A DNA stretch of 64,000 nt. Source: Drosophila pseudoobscura (lineage: Eukaryota; Arthropoda; Insecta; Diptera; Drosophilidae). Location of the stretch: assembly GCF_009870125.1 (NCBI RefSeq), contig NC_046679.1, positions 26,226,001 through 26,290,000 on the forward strand. Reading direction: 5' to 3'. Below, one piece after another: positions 12,971 to 26,309 of the stretch (position 1 is the stretch's first letter; each line of letters begins with the position of its first letter). The notes beneath the pieces were generated by a model. The model saw only the letters and a program-made list of their open reading frames with translations. It had not been told where the DNA came from and searched no databases. The position numbers and the translations under genes are program-made.

Positions 12971-14620
12971 TCTGCCACTTTAAGCCCACTTTCCCACTTT
13001 TAGGGGCCACCATATTTGCAGATGTCGGAAGTGGTTTTCAATGAATGGAATGAAAGTCGGAGTGAAACTTGAGTGATTTATTTGCCACCCCCCATCCATG
13101 CTCCATAGCATAGCCCCCTACCCCCTACCCCCACCGGCCCCCTGCACCTCTTTTCTAACGAAAAAACTCGCCGAAAATTGGGGGCAGAGATCGTTAAACA
13201 ATTTTCTGATTTATTTGCGCAACGATCGCGAGGGGGCGGGGCGGGGAGAGGAGAGGAAGGGGGGGTGGGCTGTCATTAGCAAGGGGGCTTTTCGTTGAAA
13301 ATCTAATGAGTATTTTGAAGGAGTTTTGGGGAGAGATTCTTTTCTTTTTTGTGGCCCAAAACATATTCCCTTGACTTTCGTGGGAAATTGTTTGCCATCT
13401 TCTACGGTTCTTTGGGGGAAAAACTAACGAAAGGAAAGCAAAGAGGGAGAGAGAGCCGTGTCCGTGTCCCTACTGTGCTCGCCCCCCCTTTTCAAGGACT
13501 CTCGTACCCCAACAGCCTCACATTTTTGATAAGAAAGTCGCTCCAATTGTCTATGCGGCCCCCTCTCTCTCCTCTCTCTGTTTTTCTTGTTTTCTCTCTC
13601 TCTCTCTCACTCCCTTGGCATCTCTCCTTCCTCCCCAGATACGAGCATGTGTGTGTTTTGTGTTTAGACGGGGCGAAGCATTGTCTGCCAGATGCTGCCT
13701 GGTGCTCTGCCCAAAAAAACGCCAGGACCTCCGGTTATAAGGTTTTTTTTTATGCATTGTTTTCTGTTTTTAGCTGTTGTCTTTCCGGGGGGGAGGGAGG
13801 TTAGTTTCCAGGGAAATATGGAATATAGAACGCAATCTTGGTACACTTTTTAGTTGTTTTTTTTTGCAGAAATATTTGGACAACAGAGTTTTGGGCGAAG
13901 AATACCCAGCAAACACCTAAATAAAATTGTATTAAATTAAGGCAACGATTCGGTCTTAGGTTTCGGTTCCTTTGTTGAAGAATCGATGAATTTTCTGCTT
14001 GATTTTTGGTTCCATCTGTCATTCAATTTGTTCCCTCCTTGTGCTCTCCTTTTGCCCTCTTTTTTCTCTCTCATTTGCCTGCAGGGCATTCCCCATTCGT
14101 CTTTTGCATTTTGTTGTTCTTTTGCTTTGTTTTTAACCATTTTTTGGGCTGTTATTACTCTTGTTTTTTTGTGTGTTATTGCCACCGCTGCTCGGGCCAT
14201 GGCCACTAGCTGCCCTGTCTGCCCCCCTGCTCCCTGCCTCCCAGACGCTGGAGAGAGGCACGGGGAGGAGTAGAGGGGCAGTGCAGTGACGGTGTGTCTT
14301 TCGGGAGGGGCCTCCCGACTCTACTTATTTGTATGCGTGAGTGAAGAGTCGGGCGTGTGGGCTTTGCATACCCTAGAAAATCTGTAAAAACCTATAGCTT
14401 GTCAGCACTCTACGCCACTGCTCTTGTTTGTCGTCTCTCCCCATCGTTTCCCCCCCTCATATCGATCGGATGTGCTGCCCCTGGGGTGGGTTACACTCTC
14501 ATTCGTTTACTTCCTCGTTGCCCTCTGATCTCTGGACACTGGGTATCACTGGGTCGACTCTCCGGCATGCGCCTACAGCCACACTGCTCCCATGTGTGTG
14601 TTTTTTTTTGTATCTCCTAC

Positions 14621-14641
14621 GTGTGTGTGTGTGTGTGTGTG
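14621..14641 (+). repeat. (GT)10 microsatellite
   Basis: Perfect GT repeat followed by AGTGCAATG; an ordinary fly dinucleotide microsatellite. Confidence 0.9.
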
Positions 14642-14749
14642 AGTGCAATGAATTGAGGATTTCGCTCGCTTTTCGTTTCGTTATCACATTTCGCTGCCTC
14701 ATGCTCTGCCCGCGCCGCAGCTTTCTTGCCTGCACAATCCTGTTGCTCG

Positions 14750-14774
14750 CTCTCTCTCTCTCTCTCTCTCTCTC
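14750..14774 (+). repeat. (CT)12 microsatellite
   Basis: Perfect CT repeat in a long polypyrimidine stretch. CT/GA runs are potential GAGA-factor (Trl) binding sequence. Confidence 0.9.
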
Positions 14775-16490
14775 CCTCTCTCCTGCGTTCCTTATCTTGT
14801 GCTTCTCCTCGCTTGCGCTCCTTCCTTCGCTCTGCGCTCTCTCTCTTTGCATTATGTTTGCCTGATTAGTTTCTGAGTCGCATTTCGGACTCTGAAAGTT
14901 CAACGGAGAGACAGCGAGAGACAGAGAGGAGGAAAGGAGATCTTTCCTCTGAGACAGACAGACAGAGAGAGAGAGAGAGAGGCGTGGGATAATGCTTAGT
15001 AGCTTCCCTCCCACCAACGCCATCTTCGTGCTTCTCTCTCCAGCTCCCCCTTTGAGGGGAACCTTTGGGGTTCTTAATTGCATATTTTTGACGCCTTCAA
15101 TTTTCTCCTTCCCTGGCCTGTGATATGTCGATTAAGGGAGAGGAATATTAATGATAGATTGGGGATTATTGGGGGATGAGCATTGCGGGTTAATTCACTG
15201 CTGAAACGAGCTTCGAATGGGGTTAAAAGTTTCAGCAAATAAAGGATCATCTTAGGGGTTCCTTTGGGGTATATAATATATATAATACATGATATCCTGC
15301 CTTAGGCCTTCCTGCTTGCCTGCAATATTTCGTAAAGGGAGTTCCAGGAAAGTCCGTAAAATATTACAATTAATATGTTTTCCATTAAGTGTCCATTAAA
15401 TTCTAGCCAATTTCTACCATCCCTTTGCCCCTCTTGTGATTCACCCCCAAACATTATATAAGCCTCCACCTCCTGTAGCTTCGTCTTGGAACTTTTTTGG
15501 GATATTTATTCGCTCTTAAGGACACACAAACACACAGGCCGCCGCCCCCTCCTTTCACACCGCCCCTCGTAGATGGAGAAAATTATTGAATTTTTCGCCT
15601 AATTTACTGCCGTTTACTTTTTGTTCTTTTACTCATTTCTATATTCATAGGGCGAGTGAGGGAGGCAAACGTTGCGTATACGTAACGTAATTTACAACAT
15701 ATGAATGGTGGGGGTGCAGAGGGAAGGGGGAGAGCGGGACACAAAGCGTGGCATGTTGGCCGTAAATAACTTTACCAAGAAAACTCGTACTGCTCTTGGA
15801 GCTCCTTTGCCTTCCTCCTCCCCCTCCTGCTGTCGACTCCGTTGGGGGCAGCGCCTTTACATACATGCATACATGTGTGTGTGTGTGTGTATTTGTATTT
15901 TGTTGCAAATTGAATTCTGGCGAAGGCAGGAGGCACAACTTTTTGCCACTTTCTTATGTTTGACGACAACTTTGGCAGATAGATTTGTATCTTGTTTCCC
16001 AAAGTGCGCCCCAGGAACATGTATCTTTGGTGGATTTAGAAGGAGTAGCAACAAAGGCGGCAAGTGGAACAAGTTCTGTGGCAAATACGAGTGATTTCGG
16101 CTGCTTATTAAGTGCCGCCACACACAAAAATCGTTGCAGAACAAACCAGGAGAGGAGAGAGTTGAGAGGAGCGAGGAGCGAGGAGAAGAGAAGGTTTTCA
16201 AGGCCTACGCTGGTCATATGCCACGACACGATGGAGATGGAGATGGAAAATAAAAGAGAACCAGAACCGAAACAGAAACAGAAACTTGTTTAACAGCATT
16301 TTTCTCTGTCTGCCGCAGGCCCCATGCCACATGCCCCATGCCACATTCTCCTGCTCCTGCTGCTTCTGCTTCTGCTTCTCATTCTGCCTCCTACTTTTGC
16401 TACCAAAAAAGGAGGCGCCGCCCAGCCTAAAGATGGACTACTTTGATGGTCTTTGAAGGCAGCCATTCATCTCTTTTTAAGCGCGTTTTA

Positions 16491-16646
16491 ATCGATGTAT
16501 CGATTGTTTCTATATCATTTACAAGTAACGTCGAGAAATCGGCTAAGAATCGATGTACACATGAATCGAACTAAAAGAACTATCGATTTTTAATCAATTA
16601 TTGATTTATTCCGCATTTATACATTGTCGATAATTATTCGATCGAT
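16491..16646. promoter_or_regulatory. Cluster of five ATCGAT sites (DREF/BEAF-32-like)
   Basis: ATCGAT occurs at 16,491-16,496, 16,499-16,504, 16,549-16,554, 16,582-16,587 and 16,641-16,646, with a further CGATA at about 16,628. In Drosophila, TATCGATA is bound by DREF and CGATA repeats by the insulator protein BEAF-32. Such clusters usually mark housekeeping promoters or domain boundaries. No gene start is evident beside it, so an insulator-like element is the more likely reading. Function is inferred from motif density only. Confidence 0.35.
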
Positions 16647-17814
16647 TATTAAAAACGGTTTTGAAAGCCACTTCCACGGATGTGTCCTTATGGATTCCTC
16701 ACTGGTGTCGTAGATCTCTGCCATTCCTTTCCTCATTCGAGCATACCCCAAGGACCATGTGTACGCCCAAAAATGGAAGAAAAGAATCAGAAAGTGGCGA
16801 TAACAAGGCTCCTCCATATATGCGAATATTCGCAGAGAATATATGAGAACATGGCATTCGCATCGAGGGTTTATTCTCGTAGAGTCCCCCGAAACCCTAC
16901 CCCACCCTCCTAGCCCCTTGCCCTTCCTACCCCTCCACTCCTCCTCCGTATATAATCTTTTTTCGGTTTCGGTTTCGATTTCTTCTTTGCTCTTTCCTTT
17001 TGTTCCGTCGTCGATGGCGATGTCCCACTGCCAAAAAAAATAGTGCCAGAGGAAAGTGTAGAGAGGAAAGGAAAGGCATATTTCGAAGGGGTAAGGAACA
17101 AGGCATAAAAGCGATAGGAAACTGGCAAGGGATATGGCTTAGATTGGTAAAGTATTCTTATGATTTCTCTCCAAATTATTAATGATATCTGTACAAATGA
17201 AATACGAATGAAATTGATGAGAAAAGAATCGAAGACAAAAGGTTACTTTAATTCGCACTCTTTTCTTGAATATTGCCACTTGCCATAGAAATATAAACAT
17301 TTCGATATAATTTTCAGTTTCTATGGACATTCATTGGTTTCTATCTGGATAATCTACACAGACAACAGATTTTGAGGTAAGAACGGCCTAAAAATCCATG
17401 TAAACCATGGAAAATGCTGAATAAATTTCTATTAATTAGGGATATACTCATACATATGTATGTATATCCGTATATGCTCGTATATTTATCAACTGCAAAC
17501 TGCACTGCGGTTCATTCCATCTTTCTGGCATTCCATTCTCTCGACTCTCGACATTCCTCCCTAAAGCAAACATAATCGGCCCTCGGATACTCCTGTCAGC
17601 TGTCAACGTTGACGGCCATTTTGTATTTTCATTTCCGCCTTTTTTTTGTGTTGTTGTATTATTTGTTTAATTTGTACACGAGTTTTGGGCTTAAGGGAAA
17701 GGGAAAGTGGCAGGGGAAAAGGGAAAAGGGAAAAATCCCAAAAGAGAGGAAAATAAATATAAACATAATTTTTAATTGCACCCAAAAGAGGCGTAAAAAG
17801 AACAACAAGAGTGA

Positions 17815-17830
17815 CCCCCCCCCCCCCCCC
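17815..17830 (+). repeat. Poly(C) tract, 16 nt
   Basis: Uninterrupted C run in non-coding sequence. Confidence 0.9.
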
Positions 17831-19423
17831 TCCTCACTCACTCTCTTGCCTCTTTCCCTTCCAACAGGGGAACACTTTCCCACTTTCCCTGAGGAAAATG
17901 GGGAACATTTCGAGACATTTGACATTTAAATTTCCAATGCAGTGACCTAATGAGGGGGAGGAGGGGAGGAGGAAGCAGTTTGTTCCCTTTGAAGGCGCTT
18001 AAATTTTAAATGGGAAACCGCACAGCTCTCCCCGCCCCCCACTTTTGTGCTTAAAGTGTTGAAAACTTTTCTCAGAGACTGTGCCAAGTGATTTGGGTAA
18101 ACAATGAAAAGCGATTACTCTTTCCCCCACTCTCTTCTCCGCGCTCTCTATGAGCGCCTCCTCGTTTTGTGGTAATAAAAATTGTAAACTTTGGCAATTA
18201 ATTTAATTTATGCGGTGTCTTAAATGTTTATAATGTGTGTGTGTGGCATGGTGGGGCCTGTGGGGCACATGGCTCCACTCAAAGCAAATGTTTGCCAAGA
18301 GTAGAGTGTCCTCTGGGTGGTGTCCTGCCTTCGATAGTGTGTGTGTGCTACGGGGAAACTTAAGAAATTTCTCAGGTACGGAATGAGTGGAAAATCTAAG
18401 GATAGGAGCGACATGTCATGTCACACGTCTCTGCGGTTTAGACCTCTCTCTGGGATCCTGGCATAATAAAGAGGATACTAATTATTTTGTGCAGGACTGC
18501 GGGATTCATATCTTTATTTGTGTGTGAAGACACCCACAATAGGGGTTTTATCAGGACTCAAGGAAGCACGAAGGGTCTACCATGTAGAATAAAGATGGAA
18601 ATTGGGAAATGCAGAAGAAAATTGTACTATTTCCAGACAAATTAGCTCTTCTGTAGAGGATCTTTTACCCTCAATTATCCATAGATCTCTCCACCATAGA
18701 TCTATTCTTATATCCGCTAACAGCCAGATGGAACTGTCTTCAACCTCGAGCTCGTCCCAACAAGGATGCCCCAAGGAGCCTATTCTTGCCCTTTCTTCCA
18801 TCTAGAGTTGAATCCTTCTGCTCATTGGGGTCTGTGGATCTCCTGTAGCGTATCTCCACCAACTACTCGCAAACTACACATCAAATCACAGCAAACGGAT
18901 GGCATTTCCCTGCCTCCCAGGGCCGAGTTCTATCCTCAAATCCTTGGCTCCCTGTTTACAATAGAGAGCGACTTGTAGCCAAGTTTGAGGCTTGTCCATA
19001 ATTAATGCACTTGCACGATGCATAATTATAATTAGTCGCGCCGCCAGAACAACTTCTGCCTAGCTTCTGCCAAAAGTGGGATTAGGAGATACAAAGGGTG
19101 CCGTACAGGAGGGGTGGAGATGGATGGAGGTGCCATGATGCCATCCACAAACAAATACACTGGGAAAAACTTCATATAAAATTCACGAATGGCTCCCTCT
19201 CTGCCCCCCCTGCCTTATTGTTACTGCCACGCCCTCAAAACAGATTTAGGCAAATGTTAATTAGACGTTGTGAGGGGGAGGGGGAGGGGATGGTGAGGAG
19301 GAAGGTTACGGCCCAGAGGGAAGAGCGGCTTGAAAATTGCCACAAATTTAGTTAACATTTTCATTGAAAATACAAGAGACTCGAAAAATGGATACCTCCC
19401 CTCTCTGCCACCCCTCTTCGCTA

Positions 19424-19430
<7 letters not shown>

Positions 19431-19459
<29 letters not shown>
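19431..19459 (+). repeat. (TC)14 microsatellite
   Basis: Perfect TC repeat preceded by a C7 run. Confidence 0.9.
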
Positions 19460-19464
<5 letters not shown>

Positions 19465-20126
19465 CTAACTTGATTACTGAATAATTGAGTGCGGGATATA
19501 ATGAAATTCGTATTCAAAATTCGTCGTCATTCAGTCAACGTCCGTCCGCCTCTCGTCTCATCCGGCTGAATCCAAAATCCAACTAAATGTTTGAGGAGCG
19601 AGAGAGAGGGAGAGATGACAAGTGGGTGGTGGAAGAGAGGGGCTCTCCCTCTAGAGGTGTGTGCTGTATTCGTGGGTCTGTGTCTGTATTTGCTTTTGGG
19701 TTTTGTGCGTAGCCGACTTGCATACGTAATGACACTCTCTCTCTCTCTCTCTCTCCCTCTGTCCATCCACCTTGTTGCCATGACACAGGCCCCTGCCCCT
19801 GCCCCTGTCCCTTACCCTTCCCTCATCATCAGCAAACGCTTTTATAGCCATTCAATACCAGACGCGACGCATATCCTCCGCTTTGGAGCCAAATTCTTGT
19901 GGGGGAATAAATGTTGGAGCCATGGAGACATGGATTCAAAGGATATCTTCTTTAGGTACCCAAAGATCTTACCAAAGAATTTTTAGAATGAGATAAAAAG
20001 AGAAAATAATGAGAATTTATACGGAAAAGATTCACTTTTAATGAATACTCGTATGATTCTTATACTTTACAGGAGAAGGGATTTCAATATCCTGCAGCTC
20101 CTTTCGGTATTTCTGGCCTTCTTTGA

Positions 20127-20504
20127 TCCTTATCCTTATCTACAGCCTTTCTTCTGGACTTGGGAACCATTCTTAGAACTATTTCTGAGAAATGGAACCG
20201 GGAATCGGGAACCAGGAATTGAACTGCTCAAAAGTCTCGTCTCTTCTTTCGTACTACTGTTATCCTGTTGCTCCCTTGCCACCCTCCTTCCCTTCCCTTT
20301 CTTTCGTTCTCTCTCTCTCTCTCGCTCCTTATCCTTATCTACAGCCTTTCTTATGGACTTTGGAACCCTTCTTAGAACTATTTCTGAGAAATGGAACCGG
20401 GAACCAGGAATTGAACTGTTCTTTCGTACTATTGTTATCCTGTTGATCCCTTGCCACCCTCCTTCCCTGCCCTTCCCTTTCCTTCTCTCTCTCTCTCTCG
20501 CTCG
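20127..20504 (+). repeat. Two-copy tandem duplication, about 180-200 bp unit
   Basis: Copy 1 runs from 20,127 to about 20,325 and copy 2 from about 20,326 to 20,504. Both begin TCCTTATCCTTATCTACAG, both contain TCTTAGAACTATTTCTGAGA and GGAACCAGGAATTGAACTG, and both end in CTCTCTCTCTCTCGCTC. Copy 2 lacks about 20 bp present in copy 1 (the stretch around CTCAAAAGTCTCGTCTC), and there are scattered substitutions. A continuous frame crosses both copies, but its product is low-complexity and I do not call it a gene. Confidence 0.85.
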
Positions 20505-20976
20505 TTCCCTTTCCTCTTTTTTTTTGGCGCTGCTGTCGTTGTAACTGGCGTGTCATTTCGCTTTGAGGTTCATATAAATTGTTTGGGGATTTAGTCGCAC
20601 GATTTTCGTGTCCTGCCGCTTCCTGAAGCCAGAACCCCCCGAAGTAATTTCCCCCCCTTACCGCCCCTCCCTATTCCCGGACATAGCGACACCGGGGGGG
20701 GAAACTACGGCTCTGTCTCTGTCTCTGTCTCCGGCTCATTATTGTCATCGTCGGTCGACGACAGTTCTCGTTTCAGTTCTGTGCTTAATGACATCATTTT
20801 GTATGAAAAATTGTAGTTGCATACAAAAGAGACAGAGAGAAGGGAGGGGGGTGACTGGGAGAGAGGGAGAGAAAGTAACATAGGGAATGCCAGTCGACGC
20901 CAGAATGAATGCCGGCTTCGTAATCCTTGCCAAAAATTATAAAGTTGAGGTAATGATTAATGTCTGGGACCTGCTT

Positions 20977-20999
20977 CCCCCCCCCCCCCCCCCCCCCCC
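20977..20999 (+). repeat. Poly(C) tract, 23 nt
   Basis: Uninterrupted C run in non-coding sequence. Confidence 0.9.
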
Positions 21000-23019
21000 T
21001 TCTTCCTCTTTCTCTCTGCCAGTGTGTTCCCATCACGCATGGATATCCATCGTCTCCATGTAATAATCCTTCTCATGAAATATTTGTGTGACAGAAATGA
21101 GACATAACTTTTCCTGAAAATTATATTAAAAGAGGAGAAAAGAAAAGCCAGAGAGGGAAGGAAGGGGGTAGAAAATGAAAATGGAAAGAGAGGCACAACA
21201 GAGCAAGAGATAGAGATAGAGAGAGAGAGAGAGAGAGAAAGAAGATAACTTGTAATTCACTTTCATTTTTGTCTGTCTCCAAATTTTTCATCCAAATCCG
21301 AAGTCACGTTCCTCCAAAAAAAGGAAGCCAAAAGGTGAATAGTGAATGGAAAAATTGGGAGGAGAGAGAGAAAGAGAGTGAGAACGCTTTAAGCAGTAAA
21401 AACATTAAAATTCTTTGAAGCAGAAATATGAACCGCTATCAAATAAATACATATCCAAAAGAACCTTCAAAGAACCCTTGAAATATTTGTTGAAATCGAA
21501 AGCAGCGCTTTTGAAAAAACTCTATTGAGCAGCCAATTAATGTAATCACCCATGAAAATGCCAGGAAAGGAGGTTATTCGATGGAATTTCCCGAGCTCTT
21601 GGACTTCTTTTCCATAAAATGCACTCGCATTTTCCCTTTCCCTTTTCCCAGCCAAGACTTCACCTTGGCGGTAACCTCACCTCAGCCACATTTCATTCCA
21701 TTTCCCATTTTGCCCCATTTCATAATTCATTCAAGAAAAAGTTTTGCATATTTTTTGTACAGCGCCAACTAATTTCAAGAGGTGAGGCACCTGCGATGAT
21801 GAAATAAATAAACTTGTCAACATTTTCTTCAGCTGAAGGGAACCCCCACCTCTGCTCCACGTCCCCACCAGCTGATTTTCCTACCTTCTCTCTTTGCTCT
21901 TTCTCCTTCTGCTTCTCCTTCTCCTGCTGTCACGCTGTGCCTTGTCGGCTGTCAGAGGAGTTTTCCCCGCAATGGAAATAATATATAAGCTGAATGTTTA
22001 AATAAGCTTCAAGTCGCATACAGAGAAAGGAATGGATATGGGAGGAAAAGCCACATCAGGAGACGGCATTTTCCCACCCCCCACGGGTCTCCTTTGCACT
22101 GCTTGCCCTTCCTTCCTCCTCCAATTGGTGCTAAAAATTGTCAAAATTCCATTAGGAAAACCCGCCTGAGAGGGAACTGTTTTCTCCACATTTTCTCTAT
22201 ATTTTAAAGCTTTAAATTGGGGATAATCCCCATAAATTTATGCCGATATCTATCTGTATTTTTGTTTACAAACACTAGCTTTAAATGTCATCCTGTCATC
22301 CTGCATGAACTGCGGAATGTGGCAAGACTCCAAATCGGTGTTTAATCGATTGTTTAAGCTTTTGTTTCACCCTTTGTTTAAGGGGCTACGTTATATGGAT
22401 ATGAATCCATATATCGTTAAGAGAATTCATCGTTTGCCGCACAGGATAACCCTCTAGTCGAGTTCTATTTTACATTTATTAAACTAATTTTTATTTGTTT
22501 TATTATGTTGCCGCCTGTTGATTAGCGCTTCACGTATGTGGTCCCCCCCCCCCAGTCCTTCCCCCGGAGGGCGGGACTTTATTTGCATTCCATTTATTAT
22601 ATGTTTGAAATGCAATTCTATGAACTCTTCGCTCAATGGCGCTGCGCACACCACACCAAGCACAAAGCACACAAAAAACACTCGTAATGAAATTAAATAT
22701 ACAACATCCACACAATGGAAAAAACGAAAAAAACCCTCGAGCGAATGCAAATGAAATGGGTCTAAACTGTGAGTGCCGAAGGTTGAGATGCACTTAAAAG
22801 GGGTTAATATTACTATGGTAGGTCTATCCGTACCGATATTTGGGAGTTCTTTGTGAAAATTTGAGGAGTTACAAAAATTCTACCTATTGAAGGTAGTCAA
22901 GGTCTTTCCTATGTTTATATTTGATTATCTTTGTTTCAGAGAAACCACAGCCTGAAATACCCTTCGAAAAGAGTACCAAAAAACACTGCAAAAAAAGGCA
23001 GAAAAGGGTTTAGAAATGA

Positions 23020-23021
<2 letters not shown>

Positions 23022-23053
<32 letters not shown>
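23022..23053 (+). repeat. Poly(G) tract, 32 nt
   Basis: The longest homopolymer in the window. It could form G-quadruplex or triplex structures, and its length in the assembly is uncertain. Confidence 0.9.
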
Positions 23054-23054
<1 letters not shown>

Positions 23055-24318
23055 GAGAGGAATGCTGCCGCAGAGGCGTAGTTTTAAATTACGATTTCCG
23101 TAAAGCCGCAGAAAAGTGGGGTGTCTCGGACTCGCTTTATTTTTTTTGTAGAGATTCGGATTGGATGGGTTTGTTATGTGTTGATTTTCATGGCTTTTAA
23201 CTTTAAATGCTATTGAGGTGGGCGGGGGGTCGGTGGTCGTTGTGGCAGAGACTGCCAGGGGAATGAAGAGGGGTGGGGGGGGGAGGCGCTGGCACAACCG
23301 CTGCGGTCAGCTAAATGGCCACCGAAAAAAAAAGAGAAGGCAGAAACGAGAGAATGAAATGAGAGATTGAGTGCTCGATGGAGAGCGAGAAATAAAATTA
23401 TATTGCAAGTGCACAAAATAAAAAACACAAAAATTGAATTTTATGCAGAAATTATACCATATTCAGTAGAGGATTAAAGAGGGGATGCATATTTCACGTT
23501 TTAAATTCGAATGTAGATCGAGATCCATTCAGAAATACCTGAAAATGAAAGCCCGAACGTATGACGGGACATTTGATGGGAGATTTCGATTTGGAGGAGG
23601 ATTTTTTGATTTATTTTTTTAGTTAATTAAACGTAGGATACACATTTGTTCGGGGGGGCTTGTGGGGATTGCAGGGCTAGGCAGAGGAGCTTAATGAATG
23701 ATGAAAGCCCAGAATGTGAAGTGCATTTTGATTGGAAGTGACTTCTATTGGGAGGGGGAGGGGGAGTGGAAGATGATGTCACAGACGTCATATGTTATAC
23801 AGAATGGATAAACATAACAGGCTGGTTAACGATTAAATTAACTGGAATTAACGACAGGAAATAACGATTTTCAAATAATTCTTTAATCGATTCTTTAGTG
23901 TATACTTTGCTTAATCTTTTTATGGGTTTCTTTAATGATGTTTGTTTTTTTCTAATCCCAAAAATGATAATAGAAAATAGATTCGAATTAGTGGAAGTTC
24001 TATAAAGATTTCGAAATATTTTCCCTCTAGAGGTGTACGATACAACAATACTTTCAGGCAACAACCTAACCTCTCCATCCCCACCTTTTTACACCCACTC
24101 CCTCGTTTCTCTTCTTACTCTACCTACTCCCACACTCATTCGTCCCACGGCACCATCCCCAGTGTAGCCTCTTTCCATTCGGCACTCTCCTGCCTCTGCC
24201 ATTCCACCATACTCCCATTTTATATCTAAATTTATCAGCCATATCATTAGATTTGTCAACGCAGAATCCAAAATCAAAAGTTTTTCCTCTCTGAATCCAC
24301 TTGATCTCTTTAAACCGC

Positions 24319-24321
<3 letters not shown>

Positions 24322-24349
<28 letters not shown>
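24322..24349 (+). repeat. (CT)14 microsatellite
   Basis: Perfect CT repeat followed by TTTGTGTGGGTG. Confidence 0.9.
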
Positions 24350-24352
<3 letters not shown>

Positions 24353-25072
24353 TGTGGGTGTTTTGTATGTTCAACTAACCTCAAAATCGAATCAGCATCA
24401 GCGCCAGCAACATCCCCGAGACGAAGGAGAAACAACAATAGCAACATAATGACCCCAAAAGTATTTCTATTTATAGCAACCACAAAGCATAGCTAACCGT
24501 AAATTATGTTCTTTGGGCTTTCCCCACTCTGCCCACTCTTGTGTTCCCTTTTTCCTTTTCCCATATTCCCCATCTTCTGTCCCTCTTCTGCTTCCCCAAC
24601 TCCAACCTCTGGTCCCCCTCCCTTTTGTACTTCTCCCTTCTGTGCTTTTATCTGGGTGACGGTGACAGGGGCCCTATCATACGCCCACTTAAATGGTTAG
24701 GGACCAGGGTTAAAAGAAGGTACGGCAGTCCAAGAGGAGCGGCCTTCCTTCAGCTTAGTGAGTGCGTATACTTATTGCTGCCATACCTTTCATACAATTT
24801 ACCTTGCTCTAAACGATAAGAACCGGTTATGCTGCTGCTGCTGTTTTTGTTGTTGTTGCCGTAAAGCAATTTCTTGCATCGGGCATCTCTTTATTTCTTT
24901 TCTATTCTTCGCGAGCATCGCTATCGCTGCAGCTCCTGATGCGTCGTCGTCGTCGTCTTCGTCGTCTCGCATCTGGCATCTCCCTCTGGCCCACACGTAT
25001 GTCACCAAATGTCATTGACACGATTTGCTTTATGCGCTCTCTGTCGTTCCTCTCTACATAAAGCAACAGAAC

Positions 25073-25104
<32 letters not shown>

Positions 25105-25118
25105 GTAGTAGCAGCAGC
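25073..25118 (+). repeat. (CAG)n trinucleotide repeat
   Basis: CAG repeat with CAA and TAG interruptions. The TAG codons and lack of flanking coding sequence argue against a translated polyglutamine. Confidence 0.85.
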
Positions 25119-25607
25119 GCTGCAACTGCGACGCAGTTTACTTTGTGTATGCACCTCTGTATGGGTGTGTGTCTGTGTGAGTGTGGGACCACCTCAGCTT
25201 TTTTTCCACTGTCTCTGTCTGTGTCTCTGCCTCTGCTCTGTCTGTGACTTTGTGTTTGTCTTGTGTTTGGTTATTTCTACCTCTGCTGCCGGACCGCCCG
25301 CCCACTTCTCCTGCATTCACTAGCCGCACAGATGAGCACGAACGAAAGAGAGAGTGAGAGTGACAGAGATAGCTACTGCATAGATTGTTATCAGTTGGCA
25401 AACAAGAAGGCACCGAAGGCCTTCTGCTCGGGGTGTCGATGCTTTGATACCCCTCTAGCGCGGTGTTTTTATGGTGATTTCAATTAAATTTTGTATTTTT
25501 CGATCGATATTTCCTAAGAAAGCCTAGTTCTGATGAAGAAACCTTTATCCTGTATGGGATTTTCCGATGCTTGCTTCTTTGCCTTGCAAACCTCTGAACA
25601 AAACCAT

Positions 25608-25634
25608 TATACCCTCTCTCTCCACACGGTATAA
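25608..25634. repeat. TTATACC/GGTATAA hairpin, possible DINE-1 end
   Basis: TTATACC at 25,608-25,614 pairs perfectly with GGTATAA at 25,628-25,634 around a CT-rich loop. It resembles the terminal hairpin of INE-1/DINE-1 elements; no body of the element is recognisable. Confidence 0.3.
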
Positions 25635-26289
25635 AAAATCCACCGACTCGTCGTTCAGCTCAGTGAAAATTGTCGTTGCTCTGAGCTTGGAAAAATTATT
25701 GAACCAAATTGTGGGCCAGTGAGGCATGAGTGCCAGAGGTAGAAGAAGATGGAAGATAGAGCGCGCGAGAGAGAGAGAGAGAGGGAGTGGCAGGGTACAG
25801 GTGCAAGTGTTGCATATACGTAATGAGAATGAATGAATGAGTCAGTCGGTCATTTGTTAAATCATTAAAAATGAATTAAACGCCAAATATTTTATTCCCA
25901 GCTTGTGCTTGGTGTCGGGTGGCCCATTAGCGGCATATAACACTTTATGCCCACTGTTATACGCCCTATTCTTATTGCGTTTTATGTAACTTTCAGCTGA
26001 TTGAAGGCCGCCCCCACTTTGAAATGTGAATACAAATATTTAATATTATTATGACTACATTCCTTCCGTGCATGTAATGCGTATATTGCGGATAATTAAC
26101 GGTTTCAATTCAATTAATGAGGATATTTCTGAAAAAATTCAATCGTAAACCACAATCCAATGTGTGGGTTGTTATCGAATTGTTGCTCCAGGAATTCGCC
26201 ATGGGAGAAGTTTATATTAAATGGATGATGCTCTGGAAACGGTGGTGGTGGTGCGGTATCTGGCTTGTGGCGTGACTTGTGGGGGGGAT

Positions 26290-26309
26290 GGGGGGGGGGG
26301 GGGGGGGGG
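26290..26309 (+). repeat. Poly(G) tract, 20 nt
   Basis: G20 flanked by shorter G7 and G4 runs (26,281-26,314 overall). Confidence 0.9.

Larger units (their letters stand above)
6421..16440. other. Non-coding stretch with homopolymers and microsatellites
   Basis: No supportable gene. It contains poly(C) at 7,609-7,630, poly(G) at 12,403-12,422, poly(C) at 12,950-12,970, a (GT)10 run at 14,621-14,641, a (CT)n run at 14,750-14,774 and a TG run at about 15,874-15,890. A hairpin lies at 7,225-7,246 and a 14-bp palindrome at 9,318-9,331. Open frames of 100-190 codons here are polypyrimidine translations rich in Ser/Leu/Pro or Arg/Glu, overlap one another on both strands and show no domain. Confidence 0.6.

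Noticed and set aside
20041-20544. 167-codon frame across the tandem duplication
   Set aside because: The repeated peptide arises from duplicated DNA with CT repeats; low complexity and no start or splice support.
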